Origin: Neurospora tetraspora
Taxonomy: Eukaryota > Ascomycota > Sordariomycetes > Sordariales > Sordariaceae
DNA length: 64,000 bases
Direction: 5' to 3'
Assembly: GCF_033439725.1 (NCBI RefSeq)
Contig: NW_026944383.1
Location: forward strand, 4,402,001 to 4,466,000
Every line of letters starts with the position of its first letter. The first letter of the stretch is position 1. The notes under the pieces were generated by a model. The model did no database searches. It was not told the origin of the DNA and saw only the letters and a list, made by a program, of their open reading frames with translations. Made by a program: the position numbers and the translations under genes. Positions 55,331 to 64,000 of this stretch are shown here, piece after piece.

Positions 55331-56402
55331 TCAGAGCTTTCCTTCCCTTCGCAAGCCTTCCCACAAGGCTACCGCCGCAAGACTCTTGGCGTCTCTGGCA
55401 CCCTCGCGCCAAAGATCCTGCATCTTGATCAGCTTAAGGGATATCCTCTCACCGTGCTCACGTAGCCCCGTAAGTCGACCCGTCCAGTCACTGAGCGTGT
55501 CCCGTGGCACGCGTCTCTCGTGCATGTAGATGGGGATGTATTCGTCGCAGCCCCCGGCAGAAGGGTACATGGCTTGTGGTAGGTTACCATCCTGGATCTT
55601 GCCGTTATCACTCTTTGGGGACATGTCTGCCATCTCGCTCAGGCACTTCAGCTCCGAAGTGGGAATCTTCAAGCCGAGTTCTTCCTCGATTTCCATTGCA
55701 GCGGTCCCGACAAACTGGCCCTCTTGGTCTACCATGCCTGCGGGCAACTCAACAAACTCCAGGCTACCGGCAGGTATCCGTGGCTGCACGGTGAGTAAGA
55801 CATATCGCTCATCGGTATCGGCGGGTGCATCGTCGGGGATCAGGATCACAAGCATGGCGACGCTTGGCCCTCGAAGGAAGATTGATCCGGGGAGCTTCTC
55901 TCCGGCACTGTTGGTCACTTCTGCGAGGAGCTTGAGTAAGCCAAGCCTTTTGCCGCCGAAGAGGTCAAATGACTGAACCGTCACGGAGCGGAGCACATAG
56001 GGATCCTGGTGGAAGGGGTGCGAACGATTCCGAGCTTGCAGGCTAAGGGAGTTCTCAAGCGTGGATATCCAAGACTGTGCAGAGACCGGTCCTGTCAGTA
56101 TGTATCTCTACATGGGATGAAAATAGTTAGGAGAGTCCTCGTCTTACACGGAAAGGATGAAAACCAAGAAGCTGCTCCTGGGTAAGACCCTCGGGCAAGG
56201 TCACGGGCACCGCGTAGTCCGGGTGGTTGAAGGTCGACATGGTACGATAGATCCGGATGTTGAAGGGAGAAATCAGGGAGTTTAGCAATACAACTGGAGA
56301 CGATGACGGCCAGCGACGGAAAAGCGGGATGTTGTTTCTACTCTGATAGAGCGCTGCAAGAAAGATTGGCATGATGAACAAAACGGCGATCCATCCTCGC
56401 AT
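55331..56402 (-). CDS. Nudix hydrolase, sugar-nucleotide diphosphatase (NUDT14-like)
   Basis: Two exons: 56,402-56,148 and either 56,107 or 56,074 down to 55,331; both acceptors are in phase 0. The second (giving HPFRSWISTLENSLSL) fits homologs better; the first adds 11 residues. From the upstream ATG the product is about 332-343 residues and has a hydrophobic N-terminal segment (WIAVLFIMPIFLAALY). The internal ATG at 56,240 (MSTFNHPDYAVPVTLPEGL) matches family N-termini and may be the true start, giving about 280-290 residues. Nudix-type box: LPAGMVDQEGQFVGTAAMEI-EEELGL, with Arg of the consensus REUxEExGU replaced by Met-Glu-Ile (as in this subfamily, where a degenerate box is common). Predicted to hydrolyse UDP- or ADP-sugars. 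Confidence 0.88.
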
Positions 56403-57219
56403 GTTTTATGCAATCCTCTGTCGGGCGGTGTGCGACTGCGCGCGGGGTGCCGACGCCGAGGCCGCCGTCTGACCGAACTGCTGTGAGCCTGTGAGTTTTT
56501 AGGGACAACGAGGCAGAAGCACGGCGGTTGCGCGATCCAATCCCGATACGACTAGAAATTGCGGCTGTGAAGTCGTTGGTAATGTCTCAGACCCGTGTCG
56601 CGTCTGGAGTTGTCGACGGGAGGCATGGGAGCTCGGCAGTGCAAGCGGGTCGGGTGTCCGGCCTTGGCTCCAGCTTCAATCAATGGTCTTAAGCCCCAGG
56701 CTGACGTCAACCGATGGAACCCTGAGACGGCCTGAATCGGGAGCCTAGCCGCAGAGCGGAGGGCAGTTTGCGGGGCGTTCCTGATCCATTCCGCTAGCTG
56801 TGGGTCAGGTGTCCTTATCTGCCGGACTGCCGTCTGTACTGCATCCAGGGCATTTCATACTCCAAGAACCGAAGTCGACAATGAAGATCAACGAACAACA
56901 ATGGAATCCAGTCTGAGTTGGAGATCCAAGACTCCAGGTCAAAGCGTATTGGGGTTGAGTTACATAATTCCCCACAGTATGACGCTCAGGACATGACAAT
57001 CCAGACAATGACGTGCGTGATCACTGAAGTTCAGATGTCTTCAAATAGAGCATTCCCGTCATCTCCTCGTTCAAGCACATCTCTTTCTCTCCATCATCAT
57101 TAACCACATCAATCACAAGCAAACCAATCAAAAAAACGCATCAAAGGCACAGCTAAAGCCATCACATCAACTCATCACACAAACACACACACCAACCACA
57201 CACAAACACATCCATCAAC
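56403..57219. other. Divergent intergenic region
   Basis: Upstream of the NUDT14-like gene (minus) and the small protein (plus). The last 120 bp before 57,220 are CA-rich (cacacac...), a likely 5' UTR. Confidence 0.5.
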
Positions 57220-57545
57220 ATGCCTCGCCAAGGAGACGGTTCTTCTGACAATTACATCGAGCTTGGCCACGACATCATCCACGGCGCCGGTCAGGAGCCT
57301 GTAAGTGTTACTTTATCAAGCCTCTATTATCTGCCTCTTGACAAAAGACCAACACAAAATCCTAGACTACCCGCGTCCCACGCGCCAACAAGACCGCCCC
57401 CCTTCCCGAGCCCGAGCACGGTCTCGCTATCCCGGGACTGCATGCTGCTGGAGGTTCGTGCCAGGGTCTCACCAGGGGTCCTGAATCAGGACAGGGTCAT
57501 GGCTCTAAGTATGGTCCCAAGAAGTTCCGATTGGGTATGATCTAA
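57220..57545 (+). CDS. Small conserved fungal protein, 86 residues, unknown function
   Basis: Two exons, 57,220-57,300 and 57,366-57,545, give 86 residues starting MPRQGDGSSDNYIELGHDII. The junction is GAG CCT | ACT ACC in phase 0; the unspliced frame would be different after the donor. The product is polar and Gly-rich with a basic end (GHGSKYGPKKFRLGMI). No signal peptide, Cys motif or membrane span. A CA-rich 5' UTR and an efficient-looking start (caacATGcc) suggest real expression. I do not recognise a family. Confidence 0.7.
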
Positions 57546-57876
57546 TGAATGAAATGAAGTTATGAACAAGAATCTGGTGTTGTGCCTCTGAACATCATGA
57601 CGGGTTGTGAAGGTGTAAACAGTAAACAAGTCCCCTTTAGAACACTGTATCATTCAGATGCGGGGTTAGGGTTAGGAGTTACGGGGGAGTGTTGATCAAC
57701 CCCCACCTTCCCCTCAACCCCCCCCTCTTCTCCTCGCGAATCCCCAACTCCAATCACGTCATAGACAGCCCATCCTTTTCGTTTTAGATGCTGCCCATAT
57801 CCCCTCCTAAATCAACAACCATCAAATACCAGGAACCCCAAGCTCTGTACCCTCCTCACCGCACTGACCTACCTCC
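57546..57876. other. Short intergenic region
   Basis: Includes an interstitial ggggttagggttagg at 57,664-57,678, only two telomere-like units, and C-rich promoter sequence of the GST gene. Confidence 0.5.
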
Positions 57877-58941
57877 ATGAGCCTCACCCTCCGTTCGCCA
57901 ACGCTATCCAAGCTCCCACAACTTACTTTCACCTCGTCCATCAGAAGAAGCTCCCCTCTCGTCAGCCTCACCAGCAATCGACCCCTCCCCATCCAGATTC
58001 AACACCAGCGCACCATGTCCTCCTCCTCCAAACCTGCCACCGTCGACACCTCCCTCCAAGGCTCGCCCACCGGCGCCGCCGCGCTCTTCGCCTCCTCCCA
58101 CTCCTCCCCACACCCCCTCAAGCTCTACGGCGGGTGGTTCTGTCCCTTCGTGCAACGAGTCTGGATCACCCTCGCCGAGAAGAACATTCCGCACCAATAC
58201 ATCGAGATCAACCCTTACCACAAAGCGCCCGAGTTTCTCGCTCTCAACCCACGCGGACTTGTCCCGACTTTGGCCGTCCCAACCTCTACCGACCCCAAGA
58301 CCGGGAAAGTGAAGGAAGCGAAGCCGTTATACGAAAGTCTGGTGCTCTGCGAGTATTTGGACGAAGCTTATTCCGACCCTTCCCAATACGGCGAACGACT
58401 CCTCCCGCAAGACGACGACGCCTACGAAAGGGCTCGATGCCGGCTCTGGATCGACCATATTTCGTCGAGGATAGTTCCCGCTTTTTATCGGTTTATCCAG
58501 CACACCCCCGACAAACCTTACACCATTGAAGAAATCCGGGCCGAGTTTCACGGACACCTCAAATCCTTTGCAAAAGAAATGATGCTCTCCTCTTCCTCTT
58601 CCTCTTCGGAGGGATCCAAGTCGGCGGGACCATTCTTCCTCGGCGACAAGTTCAGTTTAGTAGACATCATGCTAGCACCCTGGGCTAAGCGGTTGTTTCT
58701 GATTGATCATTATAAACCCGGCGGAGTCGGTATCCCTCCTGCAGGCCAGAGGGGAAGTGAGGAGGATGAGGAGATCTGGAAGAGGTGGGAGGAGTGGTAT
58801 GAGGCGGTGACGGAGAGGGAGAGTGTCAAGAAGACGTGGAGCGAAGATGAACAGTATGTGGAAGCGTATAAGAGGTATGCGGAGGATACGACGCAGAGTG
58901 AGGTGGGGAAGGCGACGAGGAGTGGGAGGAGTTTGCCTTGA
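57877..58941 (+). CDS. Glutathione S-transferase, omega type
   Basis: Single exon, 354 residues from the first ATG. The first 46 residues (rich in Arg, Ser, Thr; no acids) look like a mitochondrial presequence; an internal start MSSSSKPATVD (58,015) would give a cytosolic form of 308 residues. The thioredoxin-like domain opens KLYGGWFCPFVQRVWITLAE, with the CPF active-site Cys typical of omega GSTs, and continues LNPRGLVPTL and the glutathione-binding YESLVLCEYLDE (E-S motif). The C-terminal helical domain includes FLGDKFSLVDIMLAPWAKRL. Omega GSTs act in thiol transfer and reductive reactions. It converges with the Red1-like gene. Confidence 0.92.
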   Translation: MSLTLRSPTLSKLPQLTFTSSIRRSSPLVSLTSNRPLPIQIQHQRTMSSSSKPATVDTSLQGSPTGAAALFASSHSSPHPLKLYGGWFCPFVQRVWITLAEKNIPHQYIEINPYHKAPEFLALNPRGLVPTLAVPTSTDPKTGKVKEAKPLYESLVLCEYLDEAYSDPSQYGERLLPQDDDAYERARCRLWIDHISSRIVPAFYRFIQHTPDKPYTIEEIRAEFHGHLKSFAKEMMLSSSSSSSEGSKSAGPFFLGDKFSLVDIMLAPWAKRLFLIDHYKPGGVGIPPAGQRGSEEDEEIWKRWEEWYEAVTERESVKKTWSEDEQYVEAYKRYAEDTTQSEVGKATRSGRSLP

Positions 58942-59765
58942 GGTTTGACTGAGCTTGAGGCTTGAGGGAGGTGGTGTTTCGATGATGGCGATGGTGGGAT
59001 TAAGTTACTTTGTTTACAGGCACAAATGTTGCGCAGATAGAGAGAAGCGCAGCACGGTTTATATCATAGCGATGAGTAATATCAAGGGTTCCGAGTTAAG
59101 ATGAAAATTCATTTTATTCCATGGGACGAGTCCTCGTTCTCAGACCTCGTCAGCTTCACTCACTGCCGCAAATCTAGACTTCAACGGACTGGTGTCGCTT
59201 CAAGGCCTTAAGGCGGACGGACGTAACATAACTCTGACAACGAATCTTCTCTCAATGCCGCAACCCCCATCCTTTCTATCCACTTTTTCTCTCTAACCCC
59301 TATTTTGTTGTTCCACACACTCTTTTGGGCATGACAGGGACGGCAACGGCCTGAAGTCCTGAATTCCACAGGGAAGTTGATCCCACTAGGAAAGAAGGGG
59401 GTATAATACTCCTAAAATGCCCTCCTCTTGAAAATGCTGCTCAAACGCCGCTCGAACCTCTCAACTGTGCCATGGTGCGTGCAAACACAGGGTCGGCTCC
59501 CATTATAGCCGATCCAGAGAAGCGGGCCATGCAAAGAGCAAATGAGAGAAGAACGGGCCCCATGAACCCAACCCCGTGTCAAAAATGCTGGAAGGAAAAC
59601 ACGCTGGAAGGAAAAAAATGGAATGTGGATGCTTCTTCAAAGCAAGATAGGGTCGAAGTGAAATATCTACGGCCGGAATGGTGGGCAGTGAAAAGCCACA
59701 ATGTTTATGATGGGATTAAAGCTGATGGGGACAAAAAGTGCCCGGAACGGCAAAAAGGGGATGGA
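58942..59765. other. Convergent intergenic region
   Basis: 3' flanks of the GST gene and the Red1-like gene. A plus-strand frame at 59,472-59,801 (109 codons) lacks recognisable motifs. Confidence 0.5.
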
Positions 59766-62700
59766 TCAAAGGGTTACCCCTTCCAACGGAAGCACCTTTG
59801 ACCTATCCCCCAGGAAGCGAGTGCGGTACTCGATGATGCCGCGAGCAATAGCTTCGAAGTCTCTGACCTTCTTTGCACGGAATTCGTGAAGGAGCTTGCG
59901 AAGACCATCGATGAACCGGGTCTTTTGCTCGCCTTCGAATTCGTCGGCTTTGCCGAGCTCCAAGAGGATGGCATCGTCTGGTAGGTAGAGGGGAAGGAGT
60001 CAGCGCGCTGGGAGGGGGGAGGGAAGGAGGTCTGATGTTAGCAGCCTACCACAAGTTTTGAGGGGACTTACCAGGAGCAACAATAGATTTGATGTGCTGG
60101 AATTCGCACGTCTCGTCGCATTGTTCACCAGCAATCTCTGACGGGCAGAGAGGTATGGACGGATTTATCCTGTTACTGTAGGTTAGAGATCGGAGACCAC
60201 CGGAAACAGTGTCCCGGTAGCTCGGGTGGAATCGAAACGCATGGAAGTAGCGCAACGGGCTTTCGTAAGGTCTGAACGAGCCTGTCTTGGCTGTCGTCGT
60301 CTCGTGAGTCTCCTGTGATCTGGTTAACTGAACAAGGTCAGGGACCTCAGGAGAAACGACGTTTACATCTCTTGCAGGTTCCTCCTCTAGCTCCTGGGCA
60401 GCTTCACGAGGCTGAGCAACAACCGAGATCTGGTCTGGTAAGGGCGACTTGTCCTCGGGAGAGGACTCAAGGGAAGTCGGGCTGGACGGAGGTGAGTCGA
60501 TGTCCATTGGCGATGTTTCATCAAGCTTGACAGGCGTGTTCTCGCGTTGAACTTCAGAGTCACCACCGCCAGCTTCGTCGGCCAGCTGTGATGTCGGGAT
60601 GCCCTCAGAAACATCTGTGGGCCGGTCGCTTTGGTCCAACTCCAACTCTTCGCCTTCATCAAGTGACATGGCGGATGTTTGATCATCTTGTTCAGCGGTC
60701 TCTGCAGCAACCGTTTCCTCTTGGACATCGGCAGCCGGGACCGGGATGGAGGACGACCCGGAAGATTTATCATCCACACCTACGACGGTGCTGCTCTCTT
60801 TCATGGACTTTGAAGGCGCCGATAATATCTCAAGCTTGGAGGCATCTGAATCGTTTTGTGATTCAATAGTAGGATGGGCAGATACTGAAGTTTCACCCGC
60901 CGATTTGTTAGATATAGCTTCGAGCACAGTACCATGTAACATGACACTTGTCCTGGGAATAATGCTCCAAATACAATCATCGCGGACAGGACTTACCGGA
61001 AGTGGTGTCCATATCTGAACCGTTCGACTGCGCGGGAACTTCCATAGTGTTGGTGTCAGGTTGCTCGGGTTCCTCGGACAACCCATTGATCTCGGCTTCC
61101 AAGCGAGCTTGTTCCTCTCGCAGCTGCCTCAGTCTGTTCATCTTGGCTTCCAGGGCCGCCTTTGCAGCTTGACTCGGCTTTGTAGGCTCCGGAAGGCTTG
61201 GCGAGCTAAGAACAGGCGCTGCCGAAGCGGGCCGTACGGGGGTTGTGACTGAAGATAGACCCGCACTGCTCGTCGAAACGGACTGTCGAGTAGTGGGCAG
61301 TCTGAATCCTCCATCATCCTTCAACTCCGGCGTCTGCTCAGGCTGTGTAGGCGTTTGTGAACCCGCGGAAGGCTTCCTGGCCTTCCTCTTGGCCTCAGCC
61401 TCAGCAATCTTCCTGCGCATTTCCTGAATCATCCGTTCTTTGACGTCGAGTTCCGTCTCTCGTCTTCTGATATTCTGCGCTGTTGCAGGTGGGTTCGATG
61501 CCTGCGAAACGGGGACGGGGCTTGAAAACTGACGCGGCGGCAAGGTGTCTGTCAAAGGTGGGAAATCACGCAATGGCCCGCCGCGCTGGAAGCTCCCATT
61601 AGCCGTCTGTGTTGACTGTGGGACATCAGTAGGAGATTCCATGTCCATATCAATGTCCATATCCTCGTCGTCCGAGCCGTCAGTCACATCAATGACCAGG
61701 GAGGTCTCCTTCCGGATTTGACCGAAAGGTCGTTTAGGCAGACTGGCTGCTGCTGAGGAATACTCTACAAAATCAGCAGCCACTGGCCTTTTTCGCGGGT
61801 TCGCAGGTAGCGCAGGCTGGACATTCGGGGTTCCAGAGAAGTGAAGGCCGGGAATTGTCGACATGGCCGTGGGTACATTGGCCTGGGCTTGAGGTTGTGG
61901 TATGCCATTTTTCAAACGAGCTGGAGCCGCAGATTTAGGAATGGGAGTACTTGTAGCCTTGTCAGCAAGACCTGGGGTTGCGGCTTGTGGTTTGACGTTT
62001 GCCTGCCCCTGCTTCTGCGCTTCTCGAGACTTTTGCAGTGCTGCAATTTTTTGCTGTAACAAGAGCTCCTTGGGCCCCAGTTTGGGTTTAGGCGCGGCAG
62101 CGTCGCCAGCCGGCTTTTCTTGCACTGCCGCTGGCGCTACCTTTGCTTCGGCAAATACGGGGCTCGGTTGTGCCATCGCCACAGGAGCAGATGCCGTTTT
62201 TGGGGCGGGCGCAGAGGGTGGTTTCGGAGCAGGGACAGTCGGGGGCTTTGCAGCCTTCTCGGCCTTTGCGGCCATTAACCGCGCAATACGGTCTTTGCGA
62301 CTTTCTTCTTTGCCTGGTTGCTCAGTTGTGGAAACTGTCTCAGCAACAACAGGTGTCGGTTGTTGCTGTTGTACCTTTGTGGTCTGCGGCGAGGTGGGTA
62401 CGGGGCTAGACACCTTTTCTGGGGCGGCCTTTTGCGTAGAGGCAGTTGTAGTCGCAGCCTCCGATGCCGGCTTCGGAATATCGAGATGAAGGTTGTTGTA
62501 AAGCTTGTTGACCACCTTCTCGTCAATACCCTCTTCTATATAATTCTGATATTTGACGCCCAGGGGTAGCAGACGCAAGATGGCAAGCTGAGCTTCCTTT
62601 TGAACCGTTTGTAATGTTTTTGGCGCAGACGAGCTACCCGGAGCAGTTTGGGGTGCAGGTGCCGCTTGTTCGGCAATTTTGGGTGTCGCAGAGGTGCTGA

Positions 62701-63722
62701 AGGAGGATGAGGCAAATTGAAGACCAGGAACAAGAGGCGCTCGTCCATGAGCATTGCCGATCGCTTTTGTTCGGTCAGGGACAGATTGTGGTGCTGAGAC
62801 CTATCAGCTTGTTGCATTTGAAAAAGAAGGACAAACAAACGGAGGCCCTACCTGGCATGCTCCTATCGCCATTTTGCGGAGTTGGGTTTCCAGATTGCAG
62901 CTCCCTTGGTGAGAGGAAGGGTGAGTAGGAACCGGATCGTTCACGCGCCGAACCAGGCACAGCACCTTGTCCATCCTTTGCCGTTACTTCTCCCTCGTCT
63001 TCATCATTTCCGTAGAAGTTCGCATCCGGAGTATCGACTGCGCTCGTGGGCTGGCTCTCGACAGGAGCCGGAGCGGGCTTCGGAGCTTTCTTTACGTTGG
63101 TGTTGACAGTGATGGGAGGGGCGGGGGCGGGCTCATACAGGTCCTCGAACTGACCCTCACTCAACTCCCCTTCTTCTATCTCGATCTCCTTCGTGACGCG
63201 AGCAGGCGGTTTGGGGGGAAGCTTTGGCGGGAGATTGGCGGGGCGGTTCACAGGGCCGTTCGATGAAGGTCCAGCAGCAGCAGGTTGGCTTGGACCAGAG
63301 TATCGGCCAAAGGCACGAGGCGCAGGGGGCTGCGCCGGTTGCTGAGGCATCATGGGCGGCGGCTGATGGTTTTGGAAAGACGGCGGTGGGTGACCCCAAG
63401 GACTGGGAATAGGTGGGACGCCAAAGGGCGTGCTCGTGGCAGGCGGGCCACCAATCCCAAGACCCGGGATTTGCATCGAGTTGTAGTCAAACGCGCCTTG
63501 CGAAATGTTGCGATTGGTATCCATACCGAATCCAGGCTGCCCCGGGAGTTGGTACAATGGTGCGGCGTTGTACGGAGGAGGAGCTGTGCTAGGAGGAGGG
63601 ACTGAAAAGTTCGGGGGATGCTGATATCCGTATGGCGGTTGGGGAGGCGGCTGGGGAGGTGGTTGGCCTTGATACTGGCCGTAGCCGTTGTATGGTCCCG
63701 GGTAGGGAGGGTATTGAGACAT
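59766..63722 (-). CDS. Red1-like zinc-finger protein (MTREC/NURS nuclear RNA elimination)
   Basis: Four exons, 63,722-62,852; 62,793-60,997; 60,884-60,072; 59,977-59,766, give 1,230 residues with every junction in frame (phase 1). Order: Pro/Gln/Tyr-rich N-terminus (MSQYPPYPGPYNGYG); EIEIEEGELSEGQFEDLYEP (about 190); a conserved LRLLPLGVKYQNYIEEGIDE block; long Ala/Pro/Lys-rich stretch with basic KDRIARLMAAKAEKAAKPP; a coiled-coil segment (about 840-870, MNRLRQLREEQARLEAEING); and a C-terminal FRFHPSYRDTVSGGLRSLTY ... CPSEIAGEQCDETCEFQH, the zf-C3H1 (PF10650) C-x8-C-x5-C-x3-H pattern seen in Red1. In fission yeast Red1 scaffolds MTREC, which delivers RNAs to the nuclear exosome. The last 70 residues (KFLGDRSKVLPLEGV-type) are also family-like. 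Confidence 0.9.
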
Positions 63723-64000
63723 GACGACGGAAGATGCCTGGAGGCAGGTATGTGGACTTTGTCTGGGATTGCGCTAGCAATCGAGCCGCATTTCTCAACG
63801 TCGACACAAGATTGCTGTTGGGGCGCGGGGGAAGGAAGGCTTTTTCCTCCTTTGTGGTTGTTGGCCACTGCGACCGTCCAACTCACGATAGCTCCTTGTT
63901 CGCGGAAGAGAAGGCCCAGCCAACAATAAGGGCTTCGCCTCCTTCTTCCACTTCTTGGTCGATAGTCGCAAGAGGCGATTGGCAAGTCGCGTCTTTTGTA
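63723..64000. other. Promoter/5' UTR of the Red1-like gene
   Basis: Upstream of the minus-strand gene; no other feature recognised before the window ends. Confidence 0.5.

Noticed and set aside
57664-57678. Interstitial telomere-like ggttagggttagg
   Set aside because: Only two units, as also at about 41,770; expected by chance in 64 kb.
1-64000. tRNA genes and CRISPR arrays
   Set aside because: No convincing tRNA (A and B boxes with cloverleaf) was noticed, and no spaced-repeat array of CRISPR type is present or expected in a fungus.

Overview
The window looks like a chromosome segment from a filamentous ascomycete, most likely a sordariomycete close to Neurospora/Sordaria. Evidence: short introns (52-112 nt, one of 296 nt) with GTRNGT donors and CTAAC branch sites; single 5S rRNA sequence dispersed outside any rDNA array; HET and NACHT (NLR-like) incompatibility-type genes with near-identical internal repeats; and AT-rich DNA depleted in CpA/TpG but keeping CpG, the signature of repeat-induced point mutation (RIP).

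Layout. 1-223: tandem 130-bp repeat. 785-6,234: RIP-degraded, TIR-bounded mobile element with a broken LTR-type repeat pair inside. 6.2-12.5 kb: gene-poor, with two MITE-like inverted-repeat elements. 12.5-25.4 kb: ordinary host genes (conserved unknown protein, SLC35F-type transporter, gamma-glutamylcyclotransferase-like protein, proline/glycine-rich protein). 28.0-49.7 kb: accessory island of about 21.7 kb. 49.8-64 kb: host genes again (MFS transporter, two convergent Nudix hydrolases, an 86-residue protein, omega-type GST, and a Red1-like zinc-finger protein of the nuclear RNA-elimination pathway).

The main discovery is that the accessory island lies inside a split 5S rRNA gene. The 5' half (27,961-28,023) and 3' half (49,733-49,804) share a direct repeat of 15 bp perfect (20 bp with one mismatch), and counting that repeat once gives exactly 120 nt, the normal 5S length. 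Between them are a TPR relic, a hydrolase-NACHT-HEAT gene, a two-helix membrane protein, a dead GT2 glycosyltransferase, a GT69 mannosyltransferase-like gene, a 5'-truncated LINE with target-site duplications, a JmjC fragment, a PIF/Harbinger transposase relic, a HET-ankyrin gene and a decayed second copy of the NACHT gene's 5' end. This resembles a cargo-carrying insertion (Starship-like elements are a candidate), but no tyrosine-recombinase captain was recognised.

Exon boundaries were worked out by hand from splice signals and reading-frame continuity. No database search was possible; family names rest on recognised motifs.
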